A stretch of DNA of 64,000 nt from Ascaphus truei (GCA_036426205.1 CM071569.1:3693644-3757643), one strand, 5' to 3'. Shown: positions 11,130 to 22,620, counted from the stretch's first letter. The notes: generated by a model from the letters alone, not told the origin. Numbers and translations: made by a program.

Positions 11130-14100
11130 ATGCCGCCTTTATTTTTTATATTTGCTGCAACCGCACTTATTTTCAAATTATGCACTTCCTTCCACCAGTC
11201 TCCTTATGTCTCTAACTCTATTCATATATCTCCATCTCTCCTTTCTACCCCACTTCTCAGTTCACATGAACTCCTTTCTTACCTGCATCCTCTGTCACCA
11301 CACAACTATACACCCTGCACTAAAACACACCCCTATAAATCATCCTCACACATCCTCTTTCTATCCATGCTTCTACTCCTTGCTTCTGGGGATATCTCTC
11401 CCAATCCTGGTCCCTGCCTTATTTCTACTTGCTCTCGTCCTCGCCTCCCACATACAACTTCTACTCCTTCTGGTGTTAACCCATCCAACCTCATACCCAT
11501 CCCCATCCCCTGCCACCCTCCCTCCTCTATCCCTTTCTCCTGTGCCCTTTGGAATGTTCGCTCCCTCTCTAACAAGTTCCTCTCTGTGCATGACTTCTTT
11601 CTCTCTCACGCCATGCTTCTCTTTGCTATAACTGAGACCTGGCTCACTCAGTCTGACTCTGCTCTGGAAGCTGCCCTCTCTTATGGTGGCCTTTCCTTCT
11701 CCCACACTCAGCGCCTTGATGGCAGGGGTGGAGGTGTGGGGCTCCTGCTCTCCTCTCTCTGCCGTTACCGAACTATTCCTATTCCCCCCTCTCTTGCCTT
11801 TCCCTCCTTTGAGGTTCACACTGTCCAGATATTCTCTCCTCTCCCTGTTCATGTGGCGGTCATGTATCGCCCACCTACCTCTACTCATCCCCCTTCTGCC
11901 TTTCTCTCTCACTTTGAATCCTGGCTCTCTTTCTTCCTCTCCTCAGACTCCCCTGTTCTTCTCCTTGGGGACTTCAATTGCCACATTGATGACCCCTCTC
12001 TCCCTTGGGCTTCCCGCTTTCTTTCTCTAACCTCTTCTTTTGGCCTTCAACAGTGGACTGCAGCCAGCACCCACAAGGATGGCCACTACTTAGACCTGGT
12101 TTTCACTAAAAACTTCTCTCTCTCTGATTTCTCCATTTCCCCTTTTCCTCTCTCTGACCATCACCTCATCTCATTCTCTCTATCTCGCTTCTCCCCTTCT
12201 CCACCTCCATCTACCCCCCGGTTCTGCAGAAACCTGCGCTCTATTCACTTACCTGACTTTGAGTCCACGTTACACTCCTCCCTCTCCTCTCTAAGCTCTG
12301 CTACAGACCCTGACAAACTGGTCAGGAACTACAACTCTGCCTTGTCCTCCTCTCTTGATCTACATGCCCCGCTTTCTCTCTGCCGCACTCGCCCTTTTAA
12401 CCCTAGACCCTGGTTAAATTCCCACACGCGCATGCTGCGTTCCTACACTCGTTCCTCTGAACGCCTCTGGAGGAAATCTCATACTCTCGCAGACTTCCTT
12501 CACTACAAATTTATGCTATCCTGTTTCAACACTGCCCTCTCGCAAGCTAAACAAGCCTACTTTTCTTCACTAATCAACATGCACAAGTCTAACCCACGCC
12601 GACTGTTCTCTGTCTTTGCTACTCTACTCAAACCACCCTCAGTTGCCTCTCCTTCCTCCATCTCCGCTCAGGACTTTGCTGACTATTTTAAGGAAAAAGT
12701 GGAATCCATACGTCAGAACATCCCCTCTGTTTCTTCCTCCCATCCTACACTTCTTCCTAACTCTCCTCCTGCCTTCCTTGACTCTTTTTCCACTGTCTCA
12801 GAGGAGGATGTGTCGCTGTTGATCGCCTCTTCTCCCTCTACCACTTGCCCTCTTGACCCCATTCCCTCCCATCTCCTAAAACCTCTTGCTCCTACTATAA
12901 TCCCTACGCTCACGCACATTTTTAACTCCTCCCTCTGCTCTGGAACCTTTCCATCCTCCTTCAAACATGCAACAGTCATACCATTACTCAAAAACAGCAA
13001 GCTTGACCCTACCTGTCTTTCTAACTATCGGCCTGTCTCCCTCCTGCCTTTTGCCTCTAAACTCCTTGAACGTCTTGTATTCGCTCGCTTGCTCCATTTT
13101 CTCAACACCTATTCTCTCCTAGACCCTCTACAATCTGGCTTCCGTAATGCTCACTCCACGGAAACAGCCCTCACTAAAATAACTGACGACCTCCATGCTG
13201 CCAAAGACAGAGGTCATTACACTCTGCTCATATTACTCGACCTCTCTGCAGCATTTGACACCGTGGACCACCCTCTTCTCCTTCACATTCCCCATACTCT
13301 TGGCATTCGGAACAAAGCTCTATCCTGGATCTCATCCTACCTCTCCCATCGTACTTTCAGTGTCTCTTCTGCTAATACCTCCTCCTCCTCTATTGATCTC
13401 TCTGTGGGGGTACCCCAGGGCTCTGTCCTGGGACCTCTTCTCTTTTCTCTGTATACACTCTCTCTAGGTGACCTAATAACATCTTTTGGGTTTAATTATC
13501 ACCTCTATGCTGACGACACACAAATATATTTCTCAACACCCGACCTTACACCTACTGTACAAACCAAAGTTTCTGAATGTCTCTCTGCTATATCATCCTG
13601 GATGGCCCTCCGCCGCCTTAAACTCAACACGGCTAAAACAGAGCTCCTCATACTTCCTCCCAAACCTGGCCCTACTACCTCCTTCCACATTACTGTTGGA
13701 ACTACGATCATTCACCCAGTAGCCCAAGCACGCTGCCTTGGGGTCACACTCGACTCCTCTCTCACATTTGCCCCTCACATTCAAAACATTTCTAAAACCT
13801 GTCGCTTTTTCCTCCGCAATATAACAAAGATACGCCCTTTCCTCTGTTGCTCGACTGCTAAAACTCTGACTCAGGCCCTGATTCTCTCCCGTCTTGATTA
13901 CTGTAACCTCCTGCTGTCCGGCCTTCCTGCCTCTCACCTGTCTCCCCTACAATCTATCCTTAACGCTGCTGCCAGAATCACTCTACTCTTTCCTAGATCT
14001 GTCTCAGCATCTCCCCTCATGAAATCCCTCTCCTGGCTTCCGATCAAATCCCGCATCTCACACTCCATTCTTCTCCTCACTTTTAAAGCTTTACACTCTT

Positions 14101-14342
14101 CTGCCCCTCCTTACATCTCAGCCCTAATTTCTCGTTATGCACCATCCAGACTCTTGCGTTCTTCTCAAGGATGTCTTCTTTCTACCCCCTTTGTATCTAA
14201 AGCCCTCTCCCGCCTTAAACCTTTTTCATTTACTGCCCCTCACCTCTGGAATGCCCTTCCCCTCAGTACCCGACTAGCACCCTCTCTATCCACCTTTAAG
14301 ACCCACCTTAAGACACACTTGCTTAAAGAAGCATATGAATAG
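11130..14342 (+). CDS. L2-clade LINE ORF2: endonuclease and reverse transcriptase, intact frame
   Basis: An uninterrupted 1070-codon frame. The first ATG is at 11130, preceded in frame by a GTG. It encodes the enzyme that nicks chromosomal DNA and reverse transcribes the element RNA there. Order: a Ser/Pro-rich N-terminus; a 2A-like GDISPNPGP at about residues 87-95; an apurinic-type endonuclease at about 137-350 with ITETWL, GDFN and SDHH motifs; a reverse transcriptase at about 560-830 with [16 protein letters not shown] (A), [10 protein letters not shown] (B) and YADD at about 793-796 (C); and a C-terminal domain ending in [16 protein letters not shown] text. Length and order fit L2/CR1-group ORF2. 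The absence of stops suggests a fairly young copy. Antisense fragments of related elements lie at 36330 and 59817. The enzyme class is secure; the L2 assignment rests mainly on the 3' UTR. Confidence 0.9.
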   Translation: MPPLFFIFAATALIFKLCTSFHQSPYVSNSIHISPSLLSTPLLSSHELLSYLHPLSPHNYTPCTKTHPYKSSSHILFLSMLLLLASGDISPNPGPCLISTCSRPRLPHTTSTPSGVNPSNLIPIPIPCHPPSSIPFSCALWNVRSLSNKFLSVHDFFLSHAMLLFAITETWLTQSDSALEAALSYGGLSFSHTQRLDGRGGGVGLLLSSLCRYRTIPIPPSLAFPSFEVHTVQIFSPLPVHVAVMYRPPTSTHPPSAFLSHFESWLSFFLSSDSPVLLLGDFNCHIDDPSLPWASRFLSLTSSFGLQQWTAASTHKDGHYLDLVFTKNFSLSDFSISPFPLSDHHLISFSLSRFSPSPPPSTPRFCRNLRSIHLPDFESTLHSSLSSLSSATDPDKLVRNYNSALSSSLDLHAPLSLCRTRPFNPRPWLNSHTRMLRSYTRSSERLWRKSHTLADFLHYKFMLSCFNTALSQAKQAYFSSLINMHKSNPRRLFSVFATLLKPPSVASPSSISAQDFADYFKEKVESIRQNIPSVSSSHPTLLPNSPPAFLDSFSTVSEEDVSLLIASSPSTTCPLDPIPSHLLKPLAPTIIPTLTHIFNSSLCSGTFPSSFKHATVIPLLKNSKLDPTCLSNYRPVSLLPFASKLLERLVFARLLHFLNTYSLLDPLQSGFRNAHSTETALTKITDDLHAAKDRGHYTLLILLDLSAAFDTVDHPLLLHIPHTLGIRNKALSWISSYLSHRTFSVSSANTSSSSIDLSVGVPQGSVLGPLLFSLYTLSLGDLITSFGFNYHLYADDTQIYFSTPDLTPTVQTKVSECLSAISSWMALRRLKLNTAKTELLILPPKPGPTTSFHITVGTTIIHPVAQARCLGVTLDSSLTFAPHIQNISKTCRFFLRNITKIRPFLCCSTAKTLTQALILSRLDYCNLLLSGLPASHLSPLQSILNAAARITLLFPRSVSASPLMKSLSWLPIKSRISHSILLLTFKALHSSAPPYISALISRYAPSRLLRSSQGCLLSTPFVSKALSRLKPFSFTAPHLWNALPLSTRLAPSLSTFKTHLKTHLLKEAYE
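11388..11414 (+). other. 2A-like peptide motif GDISPNPGP in the L2 ORF
   Basis: In frame at residues 87-95 of the L2 product, after a hydrophobic LLLLAS stretch. The core NPGP that causes ribosome skipping in 2A peptides is intact. The usual acidic residue two before N is replaced: the family pattern is D-V/I-E-x-N-P-G-P and here it reads D-I-S-P-N-P-G-P. 2A-like sequences are known near the N-terminus of several non-LTR retrotransposons. Activity of this variant is uncertain. Confidence 0.5.
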
Positions 14343-14632
14343 CACTGTGGCTATTCTGAACACATGGCACATAAAGCTTGGCCCCCTGCAGATGCACTTA
14401 CCAGAACTCCCTCCTACTGTCTCTGTACGTTCTCCCTACCTACCAATTAGACTGTAAGCTCCTCGGAGCAGGGACTCCTCTTCCTTAATGTCTAAAGCAC
14501 TTATTCCCATGATCTGTTATTTATATTATCTGTTATTTATTGGATTACCACATGTATTACTGCTGTGAAGCGCTATGTACATTAATGGCGCTATATAAAT
14601 AAAGACATACAATACAATACAATACAATGCCG
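14343..14632 (+). mobile_element. L2 3' UTR and (ATACA)n tail
   Basis: It contains TTAGACTGTAAGCTCC and GAGCAGGGACTC, the hallmark 3' sequence shared by L2 LINEs and MIR-like SINEs, then GGCGCTATATAAATAAAG and about four ATACA units (14607-14628). Such microsatellite tails replace poly(A) in L2/CR1 elements. The end at about 14630 therefore looks like the true 3' end of the inserted element. Confidence 0.8.
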
Positions 14633-15941
14633 ATGAACCTGCTCATGGAGCTCCACATCACCCATTGATTTCCTGAACCTTCTCTATCATGCTGTAATCC
14701 TCTTCATTAATTTTCTGTAGGCAAGTGGTTCAACCCCCCCCCTTTAAATACCCCAACACCCGCCCCAACATTAATGCCAACCCTACACAAGAGCTAGCCG
14801 CCCTCCCCCCTCGTCGATCATGGGTTCCTTTAAATACAGAAATCGCAGTTTTGTTCACTGAATTGAGTCATACAGTACAGCAAATTATTCCAGAAAAAAG
14901 GGTAAACGAGACAGTAGCTTTTAAATGGGAAATAAAAATAAAAAGCAGACAGCACAGCTTCCTAAATCCCCAGAGAGGTAGTTAAGGAGATATTCTTGAA
15001 TAGAACACTTACAATTCTGAAGTTATGTGACTAAAAGCAACTGAACGATTACAGGAGGGAACAGATTTCACTTGCATTTGTTTTAACAGTTCATAAGAAA
15101 AAGTGTTGATGGATGAAGTATACTGCATAAAAAAAACATCACTTTGCCATTTGGACAGCTCTGCTCACTCTGCAGTCTCTTCTCATAGTTTTTCCCACTC
15201 CCCTGTACATTTATTTATTCACTCCCTGTCACTCCCCATACCTATATTACATACTAATGGGTTTCCAAAGACCTTTGCATTATCACATGCAGAAGAAAGT
15301 ATGAGAGTGACACACTAACGGAGAAAGGAGTTACAGATTAAAACTAAAAATCAGGAGCCAAACAACCCCATCTTTGTACAGTTAAAGTTCATTCAGTGTG
15401 ATTGCAGTGCAAAGCAGATTGCACCCAGTGTTGGGACTGGATGAGTTGTTCTGCTATCCTTGAATGTCTAGTAACGCATCACGTGCCATGTCTACGACGT
15501 TGTGCTCCGAACTATGGAGAGGCAGTCTGGCAGAGGGCTAGCAATAAAGCTGTGGTGATGTGATGGAGTATACACAACTTATCACTATATCCACAGGATA
15601 ATGTACAGTACATAAACAAATGAGTGTCCCAATACCATTAAAAAAATACCACCTTTACATGTTTGAAGTCCTGCAACCTAGCTGACCCACGGATTGTCCA
15701 AAAAATCCTTCTTGTAGATATGTTGAAGAAATGTCCTCCTTGGCGATGGTCGTGTGTATAATAGTGATAGAAACAAAACAAAATAAAATGGTGTAAACCT
15801 TCTACACAACTACTAAAAGCAATAACATCACTTGTGCGTGCATATAATATAATAAAAAAGCACCAGAATACACAATAGAACAAGATCTAAAAAATACCCA
15901 GGGAAATTCTTTCACAACTAAAGTATTAGTGAAATAACGTG
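14633..15941. other. Unassigned noncoding DNA
   Basis: Short chance frames only. I see no repeat terminus, RNA gene or domain. Confidence 0.4.
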
Positions 15942-16535
15942 TGTAACAGGGGACTTATCCCTGTTCACAAATGTGCCTCTAATCCAGCAGTGTGGTGGTT
16001 AACTGCTGGTAGGCAATTAACTAACACCACCTGGCTGATTACAGGTGTTAGAAAAAGCCTGCCTCTGAGACAGGAAGGGAGATTCCTTAGTCCACAACTG
16101 GGCTTAACCAAGGAAGGACAGATGTCTTGAGCGGTAAGCTGACAACAAGACAAAGGGGACAAGATTCTAAACCTGGAGCCAGACATTGCCTTAGCCCACA
16201 AGGGTGCGGATCCAAGAGAGCAGAGAAGCTTCCCCTACAGCAGCCCAGCTAACAGATAAGACTGTTCATATAAGACTATTATCTATGTCTATGTATATTG
16301 ATAAATGTCTCTATGATTTGGGCTGGTGAATCGCTGGGCTAACCACGCAGTTAAAGAGAACTGGATCACAAGTGTATATATACTCCAGAGTGGAGCGGAT
16401 TTTGTTTGCTGATTTACATGTTTGCTGTGTTTAAAGCAACAGGCGCAATAAAGCCTTATTTTAATTTCAGACAAACAGAGTAGGGGGAGCGAGGGATTAG
16501 TAGATACACGTTTATACAATTTCCGACGGTTAGAT
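15942..16535 (+). mobile_element. Probable Gypsy-type LTR
   Basis: It starts TGTAACAGGGGACTTATC, a start I associate with amphibian Gypsy LTRs. A CAATAAAGCC polyadenylation signal lies at about 16449. The 3' boundary and target duplication were not found. Confidence 0.45.
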
Positions 16536-16967
16536 ATGCATATAGTAAACCCAGTACAGTGGGGGTAGGACGGGAAGTAATAAAATATAAATACTTACAC
16601 GGCCATGTGTAAGCACATTCCAAAGAGGGTGTCTTTGTGATAGATGCTGGCCCTTCCGTAGGTGGGTACAGGGTGGTCACAGTAAGTTTTTATATATAAA
16701 TATAAATATATACTCACACGGCCCAGTGTGAGTAGAGGTGCAGGGCAGATGTCTTTAGAGTTGGATTAGCCCGTCCAGGGTAGTTGCGGGCCGGTCACAT
16801 CAGATTAAGCCCAAACAGGGCTATGGCCGGTCTGCCCTCCTCTATTGCTTGTGATCAAGCAGGTTAACTCCCCCATTCAGCGGTATAGAGGGATAAGTGA
16901 GGCACAGTTTCAGTGATAGGTATATTAAGGGTATTTATTCGGATAAAAAAGACAATACTATCACACT
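16536..16967. other. Unassigned DNA with two related sub-blocks
   Basis: Two segments sharing CACACGGCC-type words, the (C/T)ACTCACACGGCC versus CTTACACGGCC phrases around 16590 and 16715, suggest a decayed internal duplication. No coding feature is seen. Confidence 0.3.
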
Positions 16968-17372
16968 CACATACTGCACCGACACACTTTATTCGAGCAA
17001 ATACCCAGTATGTACCTGGCAGATACCTGGAATGCGCCGCTCCTCACCTCTGACAAGCCCCGTTGCGTTTGCCTTCCCAGCCTGGGTTCATGCCTGGCTG
17101 ACGGGCGGCTGATCTGTTAAATGATAATGATTAGGATTTAATAGGCTGCAATGCTTTGAGTGTCTACCAGATGGCATAAATTCATGAATTGTAATGCAGT
17201 ATATATATATGTACTGTGCAGTATTGCAGCCAGCGGGAATAAAATGCTTCAATCAATGCCTGTAAAATACCTCAATGCACTCGGGCAGAAAACAGTCACA
17301 AACCTCAATACACCCGGGTATACCCGAATTCGTGGGACTAGCCGAGCTCGAATAAAGTGTGTCGCCAGTGTA
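16968..17372. mobile_element. CACTA/EnSpm-like miniature element, copy a
   Basis: A 405-bp element whose right end reads outward as CACTGGCGACACACTTTATT and whose left end carries the matching CGACACACTTTATTCGAG. A copy of the same length with about ten differences lies at 44134-44538 inside the Gypsy element. It has no coding capacity. The CACTG terminus fits CACTA-type transposons. A target duplication could not be assigned because both copies share the flanking CACATA. Confidence 0.65.
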
Positions 17373-17536
17373 ACATAAACAGTATCCCCTGGCTTCTCCG
17401 TATGGCCCAATCCAGCAGTAAACCGCTCCGGCCCCGCGTCCGAGGTGCAGAGAGCTGGAACTAATCTGCCCGGCTGCAGATGCTGCTGAAAGGACTGTCT
17501 ACGGAAGCCTCCGTGGGACAAAACAGGAACAGGATT

Positions 17537-17578
17537 TGAGCAACGCGTTTCGCCGATTAGATGGCTTCCTCAGGCTCA
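17537..17578 (-). ncRNA. Hammerhead-ribozyme-like motif of the PLE
   Basis: On the minus strand the order is TGAGC, CTGAGGA, an extra A, GCC, an 8-nt loop, GGC, GAAA, CGCG, TT, GCTCA. This reproduces the hammerhead plan: stem I is TGAGC pairing with GCTCA (5 bp), the core is CUGANGA (N=G), stem II is GCC/GGC, and GAAA is followed by a palindromic ACGCGT that could form stem III between two RNAs. The predicted cut follows the second T (17542). The extra A between core and stem II departs from consensus, and stem III cannot close within one molecule. Hammerheads are known in PLE terminal repeats. Activity is untested. Confidence 0.5.
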
Positions 17579-18235
17579 TTCAGTGACTTGTGGAGGGTCT
17601 GATGAGCTTAAATAGACCCTCCTTACTAATTAATTAGTTAATTGAAAAGCTTGTGGGGCGTACACAGTTCCCTGCAATAAGTGCCATTTTCTTGATGCTA
17701 ATTGTTAACTCCCTAGGTGGTTTTGTGCAAAACTGCTATTGTATCAATAAATATATGTTACAATTAAATTCGCTAATGCTTGTTTCTATCTACTGCACCC
17801 TTGTATTTTTCAGTGCTTTGGTTTGTTTAAATTAAAACCCTTTTAGACTCTGTTTCCTCAGTCAATGGATCATAATAGTTCCAACATCTTTTAAAATCTA
17901 ATTCTCCTTCATCATCTATAATCATTCAAACTTATTAATAACATTTAGTCATATAGTTTATACAATAAAGTTTAAAAACAACAATTTTTATACAATTATC
18001 TTAAAAACCTCACACATTTTCTATTTATTTGTGTTCTTAAAAGCGATGTTAAAACAATGGTTAAAATTAAATCTTTACCCCTAAATACATGTCTGGCTGA
18101 CACTAGGATTAATCCGTGAATATTCCCAAGTCTTGATTGACTAAAAAGTGTCCCACATAAATCCATGGTAAAAAATATATTTTAAAAATGTCAATATACA
18201 TATATATAAGTCAAAACCTCAAGATGCCATGTTAC

Positions 18236-18335
18236 TGCAAAGAAAAGAAAAGAAAGGGAAAGGAAGGGGGGGAAAGGGGAGGGAAGGGAAAGAGAGGGGG
18301 ACCAAAGGGGGGGAGGGGGGGTGGAAGGTGGGGAA
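18236..18335. repeat. Purine-rich low-complexity tract
   Basis: AAAGAAA and GGGGGGA runs on the plus strand with several G-runs of four or more. It lies in the noncoding tail of the PLE. Confidence 0.7.
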
Positions 18336-18363
18336 CAAGGAAAAGTATTAGTATTTAATAAAA

Positions 18364-18864
18364 TCAATTTAGAATTGCTTTCGTTCCAATAGATAAGGTC
18401 AAGTTAGGTTTAGTAGCACTGCAGTGATGTAAGTATCCGACGTATCTATACTGTATAAACGCTGAGATATCCAAATCAATATTTAGGCCGTTCGGTGCTA
18501 GAGTTTTAAGTTGATAGATCCAGAACGTTTCTCTTTGTCTTAAACGCCTGAGTTTATCACCACCTCTCCAATTCTCAGTAACTAGCTCTATTCCCCTGTA
18601 GAGCAGGCCCGATGGGTCTCCCCCGTGGGCCAAACTAAAGTGTACTGGTATACTGTGAATTGTAAGGCCTCTTCTAATGTTGCCTATGTGCTCCAGTATG
18701 CGGACTCTAAGACTTCTTGAGGTCCGGCCAACATACTGGAGTCCGCACGGTCATTCGAGCAAATACACGACGAAAGTAGTCCTACAGTTTATGAGTTGTC
18801 TAGTTTTATAAACTTCTTTGGTAACGTTTGAACTAAAATCTAGTGTCTCTTTACCCGCATGTTT
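18364..18864 (-). pseudogene. PLE GIY-YIG endonuclease domain, one internal stop
   Basis: This continues the frame of the upstream RT. It encodes the C-terminal endonuclease that nicks target DNA for the Penelope-like element. Visible are a VVYLLE start (the GIY position), PCGLQYVGRTSR (the YIG position), the basic LRVRILEH helix, the RQRETFWIYQL helix with the expected Glu, and a late LAPNGLN segment. A TGA at 18751-18753 replaces the Cys expected in LLE-C-PCG. The domain is otherwise open to its stop at 18364. It is separated from the RT by the TGA at 18865-18867 and a short linker. Assignment to GIY-YIG is strong; the copy is very likely inactive. Confidence 0.8.
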
Positions 18865-20757
18865 TCAGGCTTTGCAATCGAAACATTTAAAAAAACCTAT
18901 TGGTTTTGGTAGCCAGCTCTCTTTCTGAGTCTTTACCTCTTTTCCAAATGTGCTTGGAACTAACTTATTTTTAATATTGTCTGCTTTCTTAAAAATGACT
19001 CTGGGTACCTCCGGTAGGTAGTCTCTTAAAACTGTATCCTTGCACAGAACATGCCAGTGTTTTGTTAAGTTTCTTTTAATTTTATGGGCCTCATCGTTGA
19101 ACTTCGTGACAAAGGGTACCACATAGTCTGTCTTCTCTTTCTTTTGTTTGGGCACCAACAATTCGTCCTTGCTAAGTTGTGATGCTCTAGACAAAGCATT
19201 TTCAATTATTTCAGTCCTATAATGTCTCTCTTCAAACTTAGTTTTCAGGGTACCAGCCTTCTCCTTGAATATCTCCAAGTCTGAGCAATTGCGCCTAATG
19301 CGTCGGAATTGCCCATAGGGTATATTTTTAAGCCATTTTTGATGGTGGCAGCTATTGTTCAAGAGAAAATTATTAGCATCAACCGCCTTGAAAAAAGTTT
19401 TAGTTTTAATTGTATTGTCTTCAATATATATCGATAGATCAAGGAAGTGGATGCTATCAGTGCTCATCTCGGATGTAAAGGTAAGGTTGACATTATTGTT
19501 ATTGATGTGATTTAAAAAGAGGTCAAGATCCTCATTGCTTCCCTCCCAGATGATGAGTACATCATCTATGTATCTCTTCCACAGGACCAGACTTGCTCCA
19601 AAAGGGTTGCCAGCCCAGATTTTTTGCTCCTCCCAGTGTGCCATAAAAATGTTGGCATAGCTTGGAGCAAATCTGGTCCCCATTGCAGTGCCACACTTTT
19701 GCAAAAACATAGACCCATCAAACCAGAACAAGTGATGTGTTAAAATAAATTTTATTCCATCTGTTAAAAAACGTTTCTGGTCTTGTGGGATCAAAGGGTC
19801 ACTCTCAAGTGCAGAAGCTACCGCTACACATTCGTCTGTGTGTCTTATCGAAGTGTACAAAGAGGTAACATCACAGGTTACCAACCTGTAATTCTCCCGC
19901 CACTGGACAGTAGATAAAAAATTAAGAACCTGTAACGTATCCATCAGGTACGATTTTGCATTAGTGGCATACTTTTGCAGATACAGGTCTACGTACTCCG
20001 AGAAGTTCTGCGTAAGGGACCCTATGCCCAAAATAATGGGCCTCCCCGGAGGTTTTTGACGTTTTTTATGAATCTTGGGCAAGAAGTAGAACACCGGTTT
20101 AATTGGATCGACTTTCAACAAGTAGGTGAACTCCCTCTCACCCAAGATTCCTAGGTCCTTAGCCTCGCGTAGAATAGTTGTGAGTTCCTCTTTATAGCCA
20201 GCCGAGGGGGTCATGTACTAGCTTCTCATAGGTGGTTGGATCACTAAGAATACGTTGCGATTCTGAATAGTGATACCTAGTGTCCATTACAACAACCCCC
20301 CCTCCCTTGTCTGCGGGTTTTATCGTGATACTAGTGTCATCGGTCAGGGTTTTTAATGCCTGTCTTTCCTCACGGTTCATATTGCCTCGATGTCTACTCT
20401 CCTTTTTCGCTAGTTGTTCAAAGTCATCCATAATTAGTCTATTGAAGACCTCTAGATATTGGCCTTTACAGTGACTCGGATAGAAGCTTGATTTATTTCT
20501 TAAGTTTGAATGCACAAAGTTATCCTGTTCAGGTTGGTTACCCATATTAATATCTATTACTGATACTGGTTGACCTCTGGCCTGACTCGTTATGCTTTTG
20601 TTTAAGAAAAATCGTTTAACGGTTAACTGACGTAGGTATTTCTGTGCGTCGATGAAGAGGTCGAAGCCACTCGGGCCTCGTGAAGGCGCGAAGTTCAGTC
20701 CTTTAGTTAAAACACTTGTCTGTGCCTCGACTAACGTTTTGGAACTTAAGTTATTTT
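18865..20757 (-). pseudogene. Penelope-like element reverse transcriptase, nearly full length
   Basis: Antisense frame for a PLE reverse transcriptase. An N-terminal part (about 20757-20210) has KGLNFAP, an FDLFIDAQKY segment and IKPADKGGGVVVMD. The catalytic part (20214-18865, 449 codons) has FYFLPKIHK, GRPIILG, CDVTSLYTSI (motif A), GTAMGTRFAPSYANIF (B), YIDDVLIIW (C) and IHFLDLSIYI (D/E). The two parts are in different frames, broken by one extra base in a five-base G run (20206-20210). A TGA at 18865-18867 falls where a third Cys of a CxxCxxC-type linker is expected. Upstream of about 20757 the frame closes, so the 5' end may be truncated or shifted. Family and domain order are clear. Confidence 0.85.
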
Positions 20758-22200
20758 AATTTCATCTTAAAACAGTCTCCATGTCATACCTCTGAACACG
20801 TCTCTTACAACGTGTAACCTTGTAAACTTTAAATGGATAAAATTAACACAGGCAGTGCTAGATAGGAACTAATGACAAATATATACTTAGCTCCAGAATG
20901 GAAAAGGATTGACGTCCATTAAGATTGGCATAAATGCAAGGAAGAGTAGAGAAAGAAACTCATGTTACAATAACGTAAGACATTTAATAAAATATAACAT
21001 GACATGGGAGACTGTTAGAATCTCACTCAGGGATTTTCTGTTAAAAATGCGCATGTAGATCAAAATAGATCAAGTGTGCTGGTGTCTTTGGCCTCGCGGT
21101 GGGTCTGCACGTGTAGATGGGGGTTTTCCTGTATCAGCGTGGGATGCCGAGTTGCTCCGCAGACCTCTTCGTCGCTTCTTGGTTCGCGTCTACTCCCAGG
21201 CTCCACCTCCCATTCGGGCCGGCTTGCATTGGAGAACAGAGACCCCCTGCGTAGAGGACCCTCTGGTCTGCCAGACTCAGTGGAGACTGCCCAGTAGGTG
21301 GCAATGGATTGACTAGGGCAAGCGGCAGAATGTCGGCTCGTTTCCCATTGGTAAATTTGTATGTCCCGCCCACGGGGCATCCTGAGCCATCTTGCCACGC
21401 CCCTCATCTGACATCAGCCAGAGGATGAGCCCCTATTCCTATTGGCTGGCGGAGAGGAATTCCCACTTTCTGATTGGTCGCTCAGAGAACCAGACCATCT
21501 TTACAAAGTTGCTCTGTTCCAAATAGTAGTGCAACCGGCTTTGTTTAGAAGCTTGGAAAGTCTGCCCTGCCGAGACTAAGTCAGACGCGAAGTCCAAGTT
21601 CTCATTTTGGAACGTAGCGGTCACGGCTAGGAGCTTTAGCCAAAATGAGGACCTGGAAGCCCGTGTGTATATCTCGGTCAGGGTAAGCCTTCTGAAGCAA
21701 GTGTGTATATTTCCTGTATCTTTGTATTTCACTGTGTGTACGCGAGCTTACCCGAATAAACCTCATTTTATTCCACTACTGTGTTTTGCCTAGTGAATGA
21801 TCCTGGTATAAATTTGTTAAAGGTCCTGGTCTCCAGTGACAGGATCCACCCGCCTTAAATTGATTTCACCTTTGGGTTTAACTCCATCGGTAGCAATTTT
21901 AATTATTGAAATTGAAAATAATTATAATCACACATTTTTTAAATGTAAACTATAATATAACACTTCTTTAATGACTGTAGTGAAAATATATTTACTTTGC
22001 GAGATACATGTTTCTAGATAAATTCAGAAAATATCCATATTGCGATCATATGTTGCAATGAAACACTTATTTTTCGCTCTTCGATGGTGAGAGCTACGCA
22101 AAGTGTAGGATGCATATACTCCCCTCCTTACATAACCTAAACAAAGACACAACACCTGAATATAGTGGTAAAGCCACAACACAAATTTATCATGACAAGA
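20758..22200. other. Unassigned DNA; LTR-like block at about 21420-21890
   Basis: 20758-21060 may be PLE leader. 21430-21480 has two CCAAT-type words (ATTGGCTGG, TGATTGGTC), and 21755 has GAATAAACC, an arrangement like a plus-strand LTR promoter and polyadenylation signal. No LTR ends or target duplication were found. Confidence 0.3.
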
Positions 22201-22204
22201 TAAA

Positions 22205-22620
22205 CCACATGTATGTATGTATTTATTTATATAGTTATAGTACCACAGTGTACTCAGAGCTTTACAAAGGCAATACAGTAAAGGGCGTTATAATACAATA
22301 AGCGCAACACATTCAGACAATAGTAAAGGACATCCCTGCCCAGGAGAGCTTACAATCTAAGTGGTATGTTGGGAAACTTACAGGGATAGCAGGTGAGGGA
22401 ATTAGGGCAGTAGATGGCAATGCTTGGCAGAAGTGACTGTGGGGCAATAGCCATGAGTCCAGGCTACTGGGATGGTTTAAGAGGTTTGTCTTGAAGGTGA
22501 GGAGAGAAGGTGCTTGCGTATACTGCATGTGAGGGAATTCCACATATAAGGTGCAGTGAGGGAAAATGGTTTAAGGCGAGAAAGGTGTAGAGGTGAAACC
22601 ATAAACATATAATGTGTATA
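22205..22620 (-). mobile_element. Antisense L2-like LINE/SINE 3' fragment
   Basis: Read on the minus strand it contains TTAGATTGTAAGCTCTCC and ends in an ATATAAATAAATACA-type tail at about 22205. These are the same two hallmarks as the L2 3' end at 14440-14630. It looks old and 5'-truncated. Confidence 0.5.

Larger units (their letters stand above)
17373..18363 (-). mobile_element. 3' noncoding / pLTR-like region of the Penelope-like element
   Basis: This lies downstream of the antisense PLE coding region. It holds the hammerhead-like motif at 17537-17578 and an extremely G/A-rich tract at 18236-18335. AT-rich text at 17830-18220 has no frame. It is assigned to the PLE by position and by the ACGCGTTTCG motif I associate with such elements. 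Confidence 0.5.

Noticed and set aside
18751..18867. Selenocysteine decoding of the two TGA codons in the PLE
   Set aside because: The copy also has a frameshift and is probably dead. No SECIS-type hairpin was recognised and Cys codons mutating to TGA is sufficient.
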